Part shown: positions 1 through 8,360 of the stretch, one piece after another | Layout of the letters: every line of letters starts with the position of its first letter | How positions within the stretch are numbered: the first letter of the stretch is position 1 | Assembly (NCBI GenBank): GCA_034112345.1 | Contig: JAWUVN010000009.1 | Span: 1 to 64,000, forward strand | DNA: 64,000 nucleotides | From: Bermanella sp034112345 | GTDB taxonomy: Bacteria; Pseudomonadota; Gammaproteobacteria; Pseudomonadales; Oceanobacteraceae | Reading direction: 5' to 3' | Translations under genes and position numbers: made by a program | Notes under the pieces: model-generated | The model's database searches: none | What the model was told of the DNA's origin: nothing | Seen by the model: the letters and a program-made list of their open reading frames with translations, nothing else

Positions 1-1
1 T

Positions 2-178
2 GGAAGCGATAATAAAATTAAAGCGGGGCTTCGGCTGTATAGTGAAGGAAGTCCGTATGACTTAGATGAATTTTATGCCCGTGGTGTTTTAGATTTGCCA
101 AAATTAGATGTTGATTACTGGCTAGAAAAAATAACTGATGTATCGATTTTTGATGAGTTTTCGGCTTCTAGTCAATAA
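2..178 (+). pseudogene. yhdP: 5' fragment of yhdP, cut by an in-frame TAA
   Basis: An open frame enters from the left edge and reads 58 codons before TAA at 176-178. It is in the same frame as the long YhdP frame that resumes at once after the stop. The fragment (for example LYSEGSPYDLDEFYARG, then LDVDYWLEKI) fits the region about 200 residues into YhdP, where E. coli has a GRVWLQADDIDLKPWL-like stretch. The homologous text continues past the stop without a shift. I read this as one yhdP gene with a nonsense codon or a sequencing error, not as a separate gene. Upstream sequence lies outside the window. Confidence 0.6.
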
Positions 179-199
179 AGTATAGAATTTCAAAATGGC

Positions 200-3100
200 T
201 TGTTGAATTACGCAAAACTGAATCTTGCGAGCCGAACAGTTTCTTTACCCAATGTTAAAACTTTTAAAAATGTCAGCACAGAATTATGGCTCAAACAAAA
301 AAGTTCAGATACCTGGACTGTATGGTTAGAAAATGCACTATTTACTATCGATAGTAAGAAATGGAACTTGAGTGATTTGGCGCTAAAATTATCCAAAAAT
401 TTGGTTGGTAATCGCTGGCATAGCTATATAGCTGAAGCGGATATTAATGAAACTTATGAATTAATTGACAGTTTAAATTTAATGCCAAAAAGTGTTGCAG
501 ATATTTACAGTGATCTGATGCCTTCTGGTGGGCTTAATAATCTTAATATTATTTTTCAGACAGATAGCGCTAACCCAGACGCACCTGCCATTTTAACATT
601 AGCAGGTGCTCTGAATGGTGTGTCTACAAAAGCACATGAGTCTATTCCTGCACTAAAGAATATAAACGGAGTAATTGCTGCAGAGAAAAAAAGTGGTCGG
701 GTTCAATTTGAAGGTCAAAATATTGAGATTGATTTTCCTGAAATTTATTCAAATCCATTTGAAATTAGTCAAGGAAAGGGTCAGGTTGATTGGCGTATTT
801 TTAATGACGGGTTCCAAGTTTTAGGTAATGGCTTAAACGTTCAAATGCCTGGTGTTAAAAGCCTGAAAGGCGGATTTGATGTATTTATACCCACATTGAA
901 AAATGGAAAAACAGGTTACTTAGAATTGAACTTAGCCGCAAGTGATACCAGTGTGAAGGCTCACCCAGTGTTGGTGCCGAAAGTTACGCCAAAATCGCTT
1001 AATGAATGGTTAGCAAGTGCCTTGCAGGGCGGTATGGTAAATGCGGGTCAATTTTATTTTTACGACTCTATTGCCCCTGGCGCTTCAGATCCTGTTTTAG
1101 AACTCTATTTAGACACCGAAAATTCCGAGTTGACGTACCTTGAAGGCTGGCCATCAATAAAGGATATAACTGGCAAGGTGCTGGTAAAGAATACAGATGT
1201 ATTTGGTACATTTACTACAGGGTCATCATTGGGCGGTAAGCTTTCATCTGCACAAATTATTTATAAATATGAGCCAGAACCTTATCTTTGGGTCGGCGCT
1301 AATATGGTTGGTTCAAGTGACGGTCTATTTTCTTATTTTAAAGTAACGCCTTTAAAAAATCTTATTGGAGATGTTTTCAAAAATTGGTCAATGCAAGGTA
1401 CTCAAACCACTTCGCTAGGATTAAAGATTCCAATGGAAGGAAGCATTGAAAATATTAAAGTAGATGTATTAAGTAAGTTATCTCATTCTACTTTGAATTT
1501 GGCAGATATTGGTTTGAGTGTATCTGATGTAAATGGCTCCATCAGCTATAAAACCAGTACAGGGCTCGTGTCTCCAAAATTAACGGCGTCTATGTGGGGT
1601 GAATCAATAGCCGCTGCTATATCAACCGAGATGTTCGATAGGAATATGAAAACAGATATTCAATTTTCTGGGATGTTGAATGCGGGGCAATTAAAAGAAT
1701 GGCTAAAATTATCGTTATTAGAGCCTGTCTCTGGGAAAAGTTTAGTTAACGGTAGTGTACTTATTGATACACGTGATCAGGGTTTTACGGGCTTGAGGTT
1801 TGGGTCTAGTCTAGAGGGAGTCTCGATCGACTTACCAGGTAACTTTTCGAAAAATAAGAAAGAAAAGTTAGAGCTAATAGGGAGTTTTGCATTAGGTGAA
1901 AAACAAGTTTTTAAATTGTCTTATGACAAGCGAGTTAACTTAGCTTTAGCATTAGAGGGTGGGCGCTTAACCTCTGGACAGGTTTACCTTGGTGAAATAG
2001 AAGCTTATGTACCGTCAGAGCCTGGCATTGAAATTAGTGGGCACTTAGCTAGAGTCAATTTCGATAAATGGCTAGATGTTTGGAGGCGTATTCAGACATC
2101 CCCTTATTCCACCTCAAATAGCCCCTCTGGAAATTCAGTTATATCAGGTGCCGAAGTTGAATTAGCACCTAACCCTATTCGTAAGTTAGACGTTAGTGTT
2201 GACCGTTTTTATTACAGCGATTTCAGTTTTGAACAAGTTAATGCAATTATCAATCAATCGAATAATGTATGGGAGTTCAATGTTGACGCCCCTGTTGCAA
2301 AGGGCGTCATTACGCTTGATCCCAAAAAACCTTTGAAGGTTGCGTTAGACTATTTTCACTGGCCAGCACTGACAGATAACTCCGATACTAAAAAAGATTC
2401 AGATCCTTTGGCTAATATTGACCCAATGACCTTTCCAGAGATGAACATGAATGTTTCAGAAGTTTTTATCGGTCCTAGAAACTTTGGGCGTTGGAAGCTA
2501 GATGTTAGTTCGATTGATAATGGAGTTAGATTTTCTAATATTGATGGCTTAATTAAAAAACTAGGGGTCAAAGGAAGTGTTTATTGGGTTAAACCTAAGA
2601 ACGCTGCACTTAAGCAGGTTACAACAACCGATTTACAATTAACAAGCAATGATGTTGGCGGAATCCAGAAAGGGTGGAGAATTAAACCGGCTGTTGAAGC
2701 TAAATATGCAAAGATTAATACGATAATGAAATGGAGCGGCAGTCCAGCAAAACCTAAAGTTGATACCATCTCTGGAAAGTTAGATATACATTTAAAGGAT
2801 GGCCGGTTCATTGAAGCAGGTGATGCAGGTTCACTTAGCGCTTTTGGTTTGTTGAATTTTTCAGCCATAGGTCGTCGATTAAGATTAGACTTTAGTGATG
2901 TATATGAAAGTGGTTTTCACTTTGACGATGTGAAAGGGAAGGCCGTTATTGACAAAGGAATTATTAAAGTTGTTGATACATTAGAAGTAGATGGTCCATC
3001 TGCGAAGTTTGCAGCATCAGGTACGATAAATTTAAATACTAAAGAATTAAATCAAGAGCTATCCGCTACATTTCCTATTACTGGATCGCTTCCTTTAATG

Positions 3101-3331
3101 GCTATTATTGCAGGTTTTGCTCCTCCTATTGCAGCCTCTTTATTTGTCGGAGAGCGATTAGTTGGCGCTGAAATTGAAAAGTTTACAAGTGCGACTTATA
3201 AGTTATCTGGCACGTGGGATGAGCCAAAGCTTGAACTGGTAAAACGTTTTGATAACGATATTGAAGGAAAAAAAGATAGAAGTTTTTGGTACAGAATGAA
3301 AAATTTTTTTGGTGTGGGTGATAATTCATGA
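200..3331 (+). CDS. yhdP: YhdP, AsmA-like phospholipid-transport family protein (main part)
   Basis: Large AsmA-family protein of the inner membrane and periplasm. E. coli YhdP, with TamB and YdbH, helps carry phospholipids to the outer membrane. This piece of 1043 residues covers the periplasmic body and the conserved C-terminal domain (around residues 860-1000: FIEAGDAGSLSAFGLLNFSAIGRR, then RLDFSDVYESGFHFDDVKG). The N-terminal membrane anchor is missing because the frame is stopped at 176-178. The TTG at 200 is only the first possible restart and has no clear ribosome-binding site, so the protein may not be made in this form. With the upstream fragment, the total approaches the roughly 1270 residues of E. 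coli YhdP. Its TGA overlaps the next ATG (ATGA), so the two genes are probably co-transcribed. Confidence 0.85.
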   Translation: MLNYAKLNLASRTVSLPNVKTFKNVSTELWLKQKSSDTWTVWLENALFTIDSKKWNLSDLALKLSKNLVGNRWHSYIAEADINETYELIDSLNLMPKSVADIYSDLMPSGGLNNLNIIFQTDSANPDAPAILTLAGALNGVSTKAHESIPALKNINGVIAAEKKSGRVQFEGQNIEIDFPEIYSNPFEISQGKGQVDWRIFNDGFQVLGNGLNVQMPGVKSLKGGFDVFIPTLKNGKTGYLELNLAASDTSVKAHPVLVPKVTPKSLNEWLASALQGGMVNAGQFYFYDSIAPGASDPVLELYLDTENSELTYLEGWPSIKDITGKVLVKNTDVFGTFTTGSSLGGKLSSAQIIYKYEPEPYLWVGANMVGSSDGLFSYFKVTPLKNLIGDVFKNWSMQGTQTTSLGLKIPMEGSIENIKVDVLSKLSHSTLNLADIGLSVSDVNGSISYKTSTGLVSPKLTASMWGESIAAAISTEMFDRNMKTDIQFSGMLNAGQLKEWLKLSLLEPVSGKSLVNGSVLIDTRDQGFTGLRFGSSLEGVSIDLPGNFSKNKKEKLELIGSFALGEKQVFKLSYDKRVNLALALEGGRLTSGQVYLGEIEAYVPSEPGIEISGHLARVNFDKWLDVWRRIQTSPYSTSNSPSGNSVISGAEVELAPNPIRKLDVSVDRFYYSDFSFEQVNAIINQSNNVWEFNVDAPVAKGVITLDPKKPLKVALDYFHWPALTDNSDTKKDSDPLANIDPMTFPEMNMNVSEVFIGPRNFGRWKLDVSSIDNGVRFSNIDGLIKKLGVKGSVYWVKPKNAALKQVTTTDLQLTSNDVGGIQKGWRIKPAVEAKYAKINTIMKWSGSPAKPKVDTISGKLDIHLKDGRFIEAGDAGSLSAFGLLNFSAIGRRLRLDFSDVYESGFHFDDVKGKAVIDKGIIKVVDTLEVDGPSAKFAASGTINLNTKELNQELSATFPITGSLPLMAIIAGFAPPIAASLFVGERLVGAEIEKFTSATYKLSGTWDEPKLELVKRFDNDIEGKKDRSFWYRMKNFFGVGDNS

Positions 3332-4134
3332 AAGTAGCTGCTGTTCAGATGACAAGTACATCTGATCACTTAACGAATATGAAGGTGGCAGAAAAATTGA
3401 TTGTTGATGCTTCCTCTAAACATGTTCGATTAGTGGTATTACCTGAAATGTTTGCGTGTATTGGTGTCGCTGACCAAACTGAATTGGCGCAGCAGTTTTT
3501 TACGAAAGAAAATTTGATTGCAACCATTGGCTCATGGGCCAAATCTAATAATATGTATATTATTGCTGGTTCGGTACCTTTTTCTTCTAGTGACGCTAAT
3601 CGAGTGTATGCAGCGTGTTTTGTGTTTTCTCCTAATGGAGATATATTGACCCAGTATAATAAAATGCATTTATTTGATGTGAGTGTCGGCGACGAAAAAG
3701 GCGTATATCGAGAATCAGCAACATTTGTTGCCGGAGATGCGCCTGTGGTAGTCGATATTGATAGCAAGCCTTTAGGCTTGAGTATTTGTTATGATTTACG
3801 CTTTCCTGAACTTTATCAGAATTATCAAAAGTCTAATTGTTTGATAATGACGGTGCCATCTGCATTCACGTATCAAACAGGGCAAAAGCACTGGGAAACA
3901 TTGCTTAGAGCTCGAGCCATAGAAACCCAAAGTTTTATTATTGCAGCCAATCAGTCTGGTACGCATGATGATGGACGGAAAACATGGGGGCATTCGATGA
4001 TCGTGTCGCCTAGTGGGGATATTCTAAGCGAGGTAAAGACAGAAGGCGCTGGAATGGCTGTGGCAGATTTAAACTTTGAAGAGCAAGCATTGCTGAAATC
4101 AGCAATGCCGCTTAATAATCATAAACGATTATAG
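3328..4134 (+). CDS. Nitrilase-superfamily amidase (Nit1/YbeM-like, likely deaminated-glutathione amidase)
   Basis: A 268-residue carbon-nitrogen hydrolase. The catalytic triad is visible: Glu40 in LPEMF, Lys112 in YNKMHLFD and Cys154 in ICYDLRFPELY. The last motif is typical of the Nit branch, which hydrolyses deaminated glutathione, a side product of transaminases; that substrate is inferred from the family. The start is fixed by a 4-base overlap with yhdP. Pseudomonas also places a nitrilase beside yhdP, usually followed by tldD; here tldD is absent and the gene ends 3 bases before the convergent darP stop. The protein is probably cytosolic, with no signal peptide. Confidence 0.88.
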   Translation: MKVAAVQMTSTSDHLTNMKVAEKLIVDASSKHVRLVVLPEMFACIGVADQTELAQQFFTKENLIATIGSWAKSNNMYIIAGSVPFSSSDANRVYAACFVFSPNGDILTQYNKMHLFDVSVGDEKGVYRESATFVAGDAPVVVDIDSKPLGLSICYDLRFPELYQNYQKSNCLIMTVPSAFTYQTGQKHWETLLRARAIETQSFIIAANQSGTHDDGRKTWGHSMIVSPSGDILSEVKTEGAGMAVADLNFEEQALLKSAMPLNNHKRL

Positions 4135-4137
4135 AAC

Positions 4138-4680
4138 TTAATCGTTTTCTTTGTAGTGGCTTTTAATGCATAAGAACAGTTTTCTGGCGGCTGTTTTTCC
4201 TGTGTTAGGTGCTAAGTCTGGGTTTGCATCCTTAGCTTCTTGCTCTTTTACCGCATTGCGAATAAGAGCTCGTAAGTTTTGCATATCAATTACATCAAAT
4301 TCATCAGCGAATGATTTTAAAGCATCGTTACCATTATTTATTAACAGATCTCGCCATCTTTCTTGTTGATGTAAAATTCGGTTGTAGATTTCACTACTAG
4401 GGTTCAGTTTATCTAAAGCCTCATTAACTTCATCTAAATTTTCTGAGCGCATGACACGGCCAACATATTGTAGGTGGCGACGTCTTGCTTCATTCTTTTT
4501 AATGCGGTGCCACTCTTCTACTGCTTGAGCCATAGTGTCAGACAGAGGTATTTTGGCTAACTGTTTTTTAGGAAGCTCACAAATTTTTTGTCCCAAATCT
4601 TGTAAAGCATGCATTTCGCGTTTTACTTGAGACTTACTTGGGCCTGAATATTCTTCAAACTCTTCTTCGATATCCGTCAT
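4138..4680 (-). CDS. darP: DarP/YjgA, 50S ribosome assembly factor (DUF615)
   Basis: A 180-residue, highly charged, mostly helical protein of the DUF615 family. E. coli DarP (YjgA) binds late 50S precursors and helps mature the peptidyl-transferase centre. Diagnostic text includes GPSKSQVKREMHALQDLG near the N terminus and the basic stretch IKKNEARRRHLQYVGR around residues 80-95. It lies 8 bases downstream of mgtE on the same strand, so the two may share a transcript. It converges with the nitrilase gene with only 3 bases between stop codons, leaving no room for a conventional terminator. Confidence 0.9.
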   Translation of the reverse strand: MTDIEEEFEEYSGPSKSQVKREMHALQDLGQKICELPKKQLAKIPLSDTMAQAVEEWHRIKKNEARRRHLQYVGRVMRSENLDEVNEALDKLNPSSEIYNRILHQQERWRDLLINNGNDALKSFADEFDVIDMQNLRALIRNAVKEQEAKDANPDLAPNTGKTAARKLFLCIKSHYKEND

Positions 4681-4688
4681 ACTAGATC

Positions 4689-6044
4689 CTACAAATAAAA
4701 TGCGGCGGCTAAACCTAAAAATGCAAAAAAGCCCACAACATCGGTCACTGTGGTCAATACCACACTGCCGGCTAATGCGGGGTCAATATCCATTCTTTTT
4801 AATAGAACAGGCAAGAATGCACCAGCAAGTGCAGCTACAACTAAATTAATGATGATGGCTAAGCCGATAATAATGGAGATCATTATGTCAGAAAACCAAA
4901 GGTAAGTGACGCCAGCAATAACCAGTGCCCAAAGGATACCGTTGCTAAGGCCTACAATAAATTCTCGATTTAATAGCCAGCCAATATTTTTGGAGTCTAT
5001 ATGTCCAATAGCTTGTCCGCGAATCACCAGTGTTAGGGTTTGACTGCCAGCAACACCACCCATGCTGGCAACAATTGGCATCAGTACTGCCAATGCAACC
5101 ACTTGATCAATGGTGGCTTGAAATAAACCTATAACAGCGCTGGCCATGAATGCGGTAATTAAGTTAATACCAAGCCAAACCGCCCTGCGGCGGCTAGTTT
5201 TAAATGCTGGTGCAAAAGTATCTTCATCTTCACCTAGGCCAGCCATGCTCATAAGAGAGTGGTCGCCGTCTTCTCTGATTACATCTACCACGTCATCAAT
5301 GGTGATACGACCTAAAAGCTTACCATCGTGAGTATCCACAACAGGCGCTGATATTAAATCGTGACGTTCAAATAACTGTGCAACTTTTGAGTCATGCATA
5401 TCAGCGTCAATGGTTATGACATTCGTATTCATAACTTCTCGAACAGTGGCGTCACCTTCAGTAACTAAAATCTTATTTATTGGCAGTAATCCAATAAACT
5501 CATCCTTTCGATTGACCACTAGCAGGTTGTCAGTCATATCAGGCAGGCTTTTATGACGACGCAAGTAGCGCAGTACAACTTCTAAGGTGATGTCGGGGCG
5601 AACTGTCACCGTATCGGTGTTCATTAGTCCGCCAGCGCTGTCCTCTGGGTAGGACAGGACCGCCTCTATTCGAGCACGGTCTTGGCTGTCCATCGTGGTA
5701 AGTACTTCACGAGTGACTGTATTTGGCAGGTTTTGTAAAAGATCGGCAATATCATCGGCATCAAGGTCGGACATGGCATTCGCCATTTCCTGAACACTCA
5801 TTTGATTCAATAGCCAGGTTTGCAGTTCATCGCTTAGGTGTTGAAGGACTTCACCTTCATTTTCACCTTCGATTAATTCCCAAAGTAACTTACGTTCTTT
5901 AGGTGGGGAAGATTCTAATAAATGAGCAACGTCAGCAGGTTGTAAATCGCTGTTAATGATTCGGCTAACTTGGGCAAGGGCGCCACTTTCTAATGCGACA
6001 CCTAGGTGCTGGATTTTCTTTAGCTGTCTTTCGCCTCTAGGCAT
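4689..6044 (-). CDS. mgtE: MgtE-type magnesium channel
   Basis: A 451-residue Mg2+ channel with the standard architecture: an N-terminal superhelical domain (about 1-135), a pair of CBS domains (about 140-260) that sense cytosolic Mg2+, a plug helix, and five membrane helices (about 290-450). The pore region carries the conserved Asp at about residue 435 in TTVTDVVGFF. The length matches the family. The ATG is preceded by AGGGG. The gene sits downstream of ptsO on the same strand with a gap of about 120 bases, an arrangement common in Pseudomonas-like genomes. Confidence 0.93.
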   Translation of the reverse strand: MPRGERQLKKIQHLGVALESGALAQVSRIINSDLQPADVAHLLESSPPKERKLLWELIEGENEGEVLQHLSDELQTWLLNQMSVQEMANAMSDLDADDIADLLQNLPNTVTREVLTTMDSQDRARIEAVLSYPEDSAGGLMNTDTVTVRPDITLEVVLRYLRRHKSLPDMTDNLLVVNRKDEFIGLLPINKILVTEGDATVREVMNTNVITIDADMHDSKVAQLFERHDLISAPVVDTHDGKLLGRITIDDVVDVIREDGDHSLMSMAGLGEDEDTFAPAFKTSRRRAVWLGINLITAFMASAVIGLFQATIDQVVALAVLMPIVASMGGVAGSQTLTLVIRGQAIGHIDSKNIGWLLNREFIVGLSNGILWALVIAGVTYLWFSDIMISIIIGLAIIINLVVAALAGAFLPVLLKRMDIDPALAGSVVLTTVTDVVGFFAFLGLAAAFYL

Positions 6045-6165
6045 AAGCTACCCCTTGTCTTAAGCGCGCAATTGTACCTGTAAAGGCACAGGCAGGCTAT
6101 GACTTAAGTGTAGTCTAATGTGCTGTGAGCTTATGATTTTTCAGGATTTTTTAGTCGATTAAAGG

Positions 6166-6435
6166 TTATTCGTCTTCATCGAAACGATTGTTTATTAGGT
6201 TGATAATGGCATCCATAGCAGCTTGCTCATCATCACCATCGGTTTTAATGGATATTTCACAGCCTTTACTGGCCGCTAGCATCATGACAGACATAATGCT
6301 TTTACCATCAATTTCTTTGCCACCAAAAGCGATTTTAACCTTGCTTGAAAATGCTGTGGTGGTGGAAACCAGCTTGGCAGCAGCTCGGGCGTGAAGCCCA
6401 AGTTTATTGATGATGGTGATGTTGTTTTCTATCAT
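6166..6435 (-). CDS. ptsO: NPr, HPr-like phosphocarrier of the nitrogen PTS
   Basis: An 89-residue HPr-family protein. The phosphorylated histidine is His15 in the motif GLHARAA, and a serine sits at the HPr-type regulatory position (Ser46 in GKSIMSV). Its place next to rapZ, ptsN and rpoN identifies it as NPr of the PTS-Ntr, which passes phosphate from EI-Ntr (PtsP) to EIIA-Ntr and not to a sugar transporter. The C terminus is acidic (FDEDE). A gap of about 130 bases separates it from rapZ upstream. Confidence 0.93.
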   Translation of the reverse strand: MIENNITIINKLGLHARAAAKLVSTTTAFSSKVKIAFGGKEIDGKSIMSVMMLAASKGCEISIKTDGDDEQAAMDAIINLINNRFDEDE

Positions 6436-6567
6436 ATTTTTTGAATAAAAGTGAGTATGACACTACCTTAGCGACACACTAACCCAGTGTCTAGCGCAAA
6501 CATTGGGTTAGAAAAGTACATGGCAAGTATCGTCTTATATTTTTTTTGCTTGAGGAGGCTTACGTGA

Positions 6568-7422
6568 CTATTGAGATAGCTCCCTGTGGCGTAGCTGAAC
6601 ATTATTGAATTTATCTTGGTAATGGGCGAATAATCGTTCTGCCATAAAGACGCTTCGGTGTTGTCCACCTGTACAGCCTATGCTCACAGTCATGTAGGTA
6701 CGGTTATTGTCTTGGAACTCTGGTAGCCAGCGCTTTAAGAAACCATCTATATGTTGAAACATATCTTGCACACTTTGCTCTGCTTCAAGAAAGTTAACAA
6801 CTGGTATGTCTTGTCCTGTGTATTTCCTTAACTGCGGATCCCAGTATGGGTTAGGTAGGCAGCGCACATCAAAGACTAGATCGCTGATTTTAGGGATGCC
6901 ATGCTTAAACCCAAATGATTCAAACAGCAACGACATTTCATTGCCACGCTTTTTCACCACTCTGTCTTTAATCATACTACGAAGCTGGTGCATGGAGAGG
7001 TGTGTTGTATCGACCGAAAGGTCTGCCATGTCAGCAATATGGTGCAGTACTTTGCTTTCTTGGTTGATGGCTTCCATTAAGGGGACATCAGGGCCTGTAA
7101 GAGGGTGCTTGCGTCGAGTCGCGCTAAAGCGGGTTAGTAGAGTATCAGGGTCGGCATCTAGGTAGATAATCTCCAACTTAAACTGAGATGTATCAAGGTT
7201 ATTAACAATGTCTGAAAAATTGGCTAAATCGGTGGGAATATTACGAGCATCAATACTGACTGCCATATCCACTTCAACTTCATTGTTCAGTTGCTGCTCA
7301 ATCAATGTTGGTAATAAGCCCACTGGCAGGTTATCGATGCTGTAATAGCCTAAATCTTCTAATACGTTTAATGCCGTACTTTTTCCAGATCCACTTCGAC
7401 CACTGATAATGACCAGTTTCAT
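6568..7422 (-). CDS. rapZ: RapZ, RNase adapter / nucleotide-binding protein
   Basis: A 284-residue P-loop protein. The N-terminal kinase-like domain has Walker A GRSGSGKS at residues 8-15, followed by the family motif DNLP. The C-terminal domain carries GCTGGQHRSVF, the signature of RapZ. In E. coli, RapZ binds the small RNA GlmZ and guides RNase E to it, linking glucosamine-6-phosphate level to glmS expression. It lies between ptsN and ptsO, as in most gammaproteobacteria. Whether a GlmY/GlmZ system exists here cannot be seen in this window. Confidence 0.94.
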   Translation of the reverse strand: MKLVIISGRSGSGKSTALNVLEDLGYYSIDNLPVGLLPTLIEQQLNNEVEVDMAVSIDARNIPTDLANFSDIVNNLDTSQFKLEIIYLDADPDTLLTRFSATRRKHPLTGPDVPLMEAINQESKVLHHIADMADLSVDTTHLSMHQLRSMIKDRVVKKRGNEMSLLFESFGFKHGIPKISDLVFDVRCLPNPYWDPQLRKYTGQDIPVVNFLEAEQSVQDMFQHIDGFLKRWLPEFQDNNRTYMTVSIGCTGGQHRSVFMAERLFAHYQDKFNNVQLRHRELSQ

Positions 7423-7492
7423 AGATTGCCTTTGATGATTATAGAATCAGTTTGAAAGGGTATCATTACGCATATTGAATAATAAAAAAAGG

Positions 7493-7945
7493 TTATTGAG
7501 TGATACGCTGATAGAGATCTTCACTTGAGGTGGCTTGTCGTAATTTGTTCCGTAGATCCTCGTCGTTAAATTTTTGCGCAAGCATGCTGAGTGTTTGTAA
7601 GTGTTGTTCAGTGGCTTCTTCAGGCACCAGTAACACAAATACTATATCAACAGGTTTGCGGTCAATGGAGTCAAAATCCACTGGCTCATCCAAAACAAAC
7701 AATGCGCCCAAAGTTTCATCGCATTCTTGTAATCGACTATGTGGAATAGCAATCCCTTCTCCAATTCCCGTGCTGCCCAATTTTTCACGGGCAATTAACC
7801 GCTCGTAAATTTCGTCAGATTGAGAGTCTTCGATATTGTCTGCAAGAAAGGTGCTGATGTGTTCTATAACGCGTTTTTTACTCGTACATTGCGCACCCAA
7901 TTGGGTGCGCTCTGGTGTGAGTATTTGAGAGATACTTGAGCTCAT
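7493..7945 (-). CDS. ptsN: EIIA-Ntr, nitrogen-regulatory PTS protein
   Basis: A 150-residue PTS EIIA type-2 domain protein. The phosphorylated histidine is His69 in GIAIPHSRL. PtsN is the final acceptor of the nitrogen PTS (PtsP, PtsO, PtsN) and in its dephosphorylated form controls K+ transport and other targets in enterobacteria. The start lies 5 bases downstream of the hpf stop, so the two genes are translationally close. Length and order match the Pseudomonas rpoN-hpf-ptsN-rapZ-ptsO cluster. Confidence 0.94.
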   Translation of the reverse strand: MSSSISQILTPERTQLGAQCTSKKRVIEHISTFLADNIEDSQSDEIYERLIAREKLGSTGIGEGIAIPHSRLQECDETLGALFVLDEPVDFDSIDRKPVDIVFVLLVPEEATEQHLQTLSMLAQKFNDEDLRNKLRQATSSEDLYQRITQ

Positions 7946-7950
7946 AAGGG

Positions 7951-8256
7951 TTAGTGGGTACTTCCATTACGATGATTTGTTGTTTTTTCTTTGTGTTTGA
8001 TAAGTTGACGATCAAGCTTGTCTGCTAGGCCGTCTATAGCGGCATACATATTATCGTCATCGGCGTTGGCATGTAGATCTGCACCAGCTGCGTGCAAGGT
8101 TGCCTCGGCTTTCTGTATCTGTTTTTCAACGGTTAATGTTACTTGAACATTAGTGATGTTGTCGAAGTGTCTTTCCAGTTTCTCAACCTTTGAATGAACA
8201 TAGTCTTTCAGGGCTTGAGTGACTTCAACATGGTGGCCGCTGATATTAATTTGCAT
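7951..8256 (-). CDS. hpf: Short-form ribosome hibernation promoting factor
   Basis: A 101-residue protein of the HPF/RaiA family, starting MQINISGHHVEVT. It is the short form, without the C-terminal dimerisation domain of long HPF. In E. coli, short HPF works with RMF to form 100S ribosome dimers in stationary phase. The fold is visible as an N-terminal beta strand, a helix (ALKDYVHSKVEKLERHF), then alternating strands ending in the AAIDGLADKLDRQL helix. It sits between rpoN and ptsN, the classical position of this gene. Confidence 0.93.
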   Translation of the reverse strand: MQINISGHHVEVTQALKDYVHSKVEKLERHFDNITNVQVTLTVEKQIQKAEATLHAAGADLHANADDDNMYAAIDGLADKLDRQLIKHKEKTTNHRNGSTH

Positions 8257-8360
8257 AGATGGCTCCTACCGTTGGCACCCCAGGATTAGGGTGCGTTAAT
8301 TAGCTGATAACCTTTAGTATAGGCTACCCGCGAAAACCGGGGCTAACTTGGGTCAATTAT

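Noticed and set aside
26..178. Independent small gene at the left edge
   Set aside because: Same frame and continuous homology with yhdP, so it is a piece of that gene.
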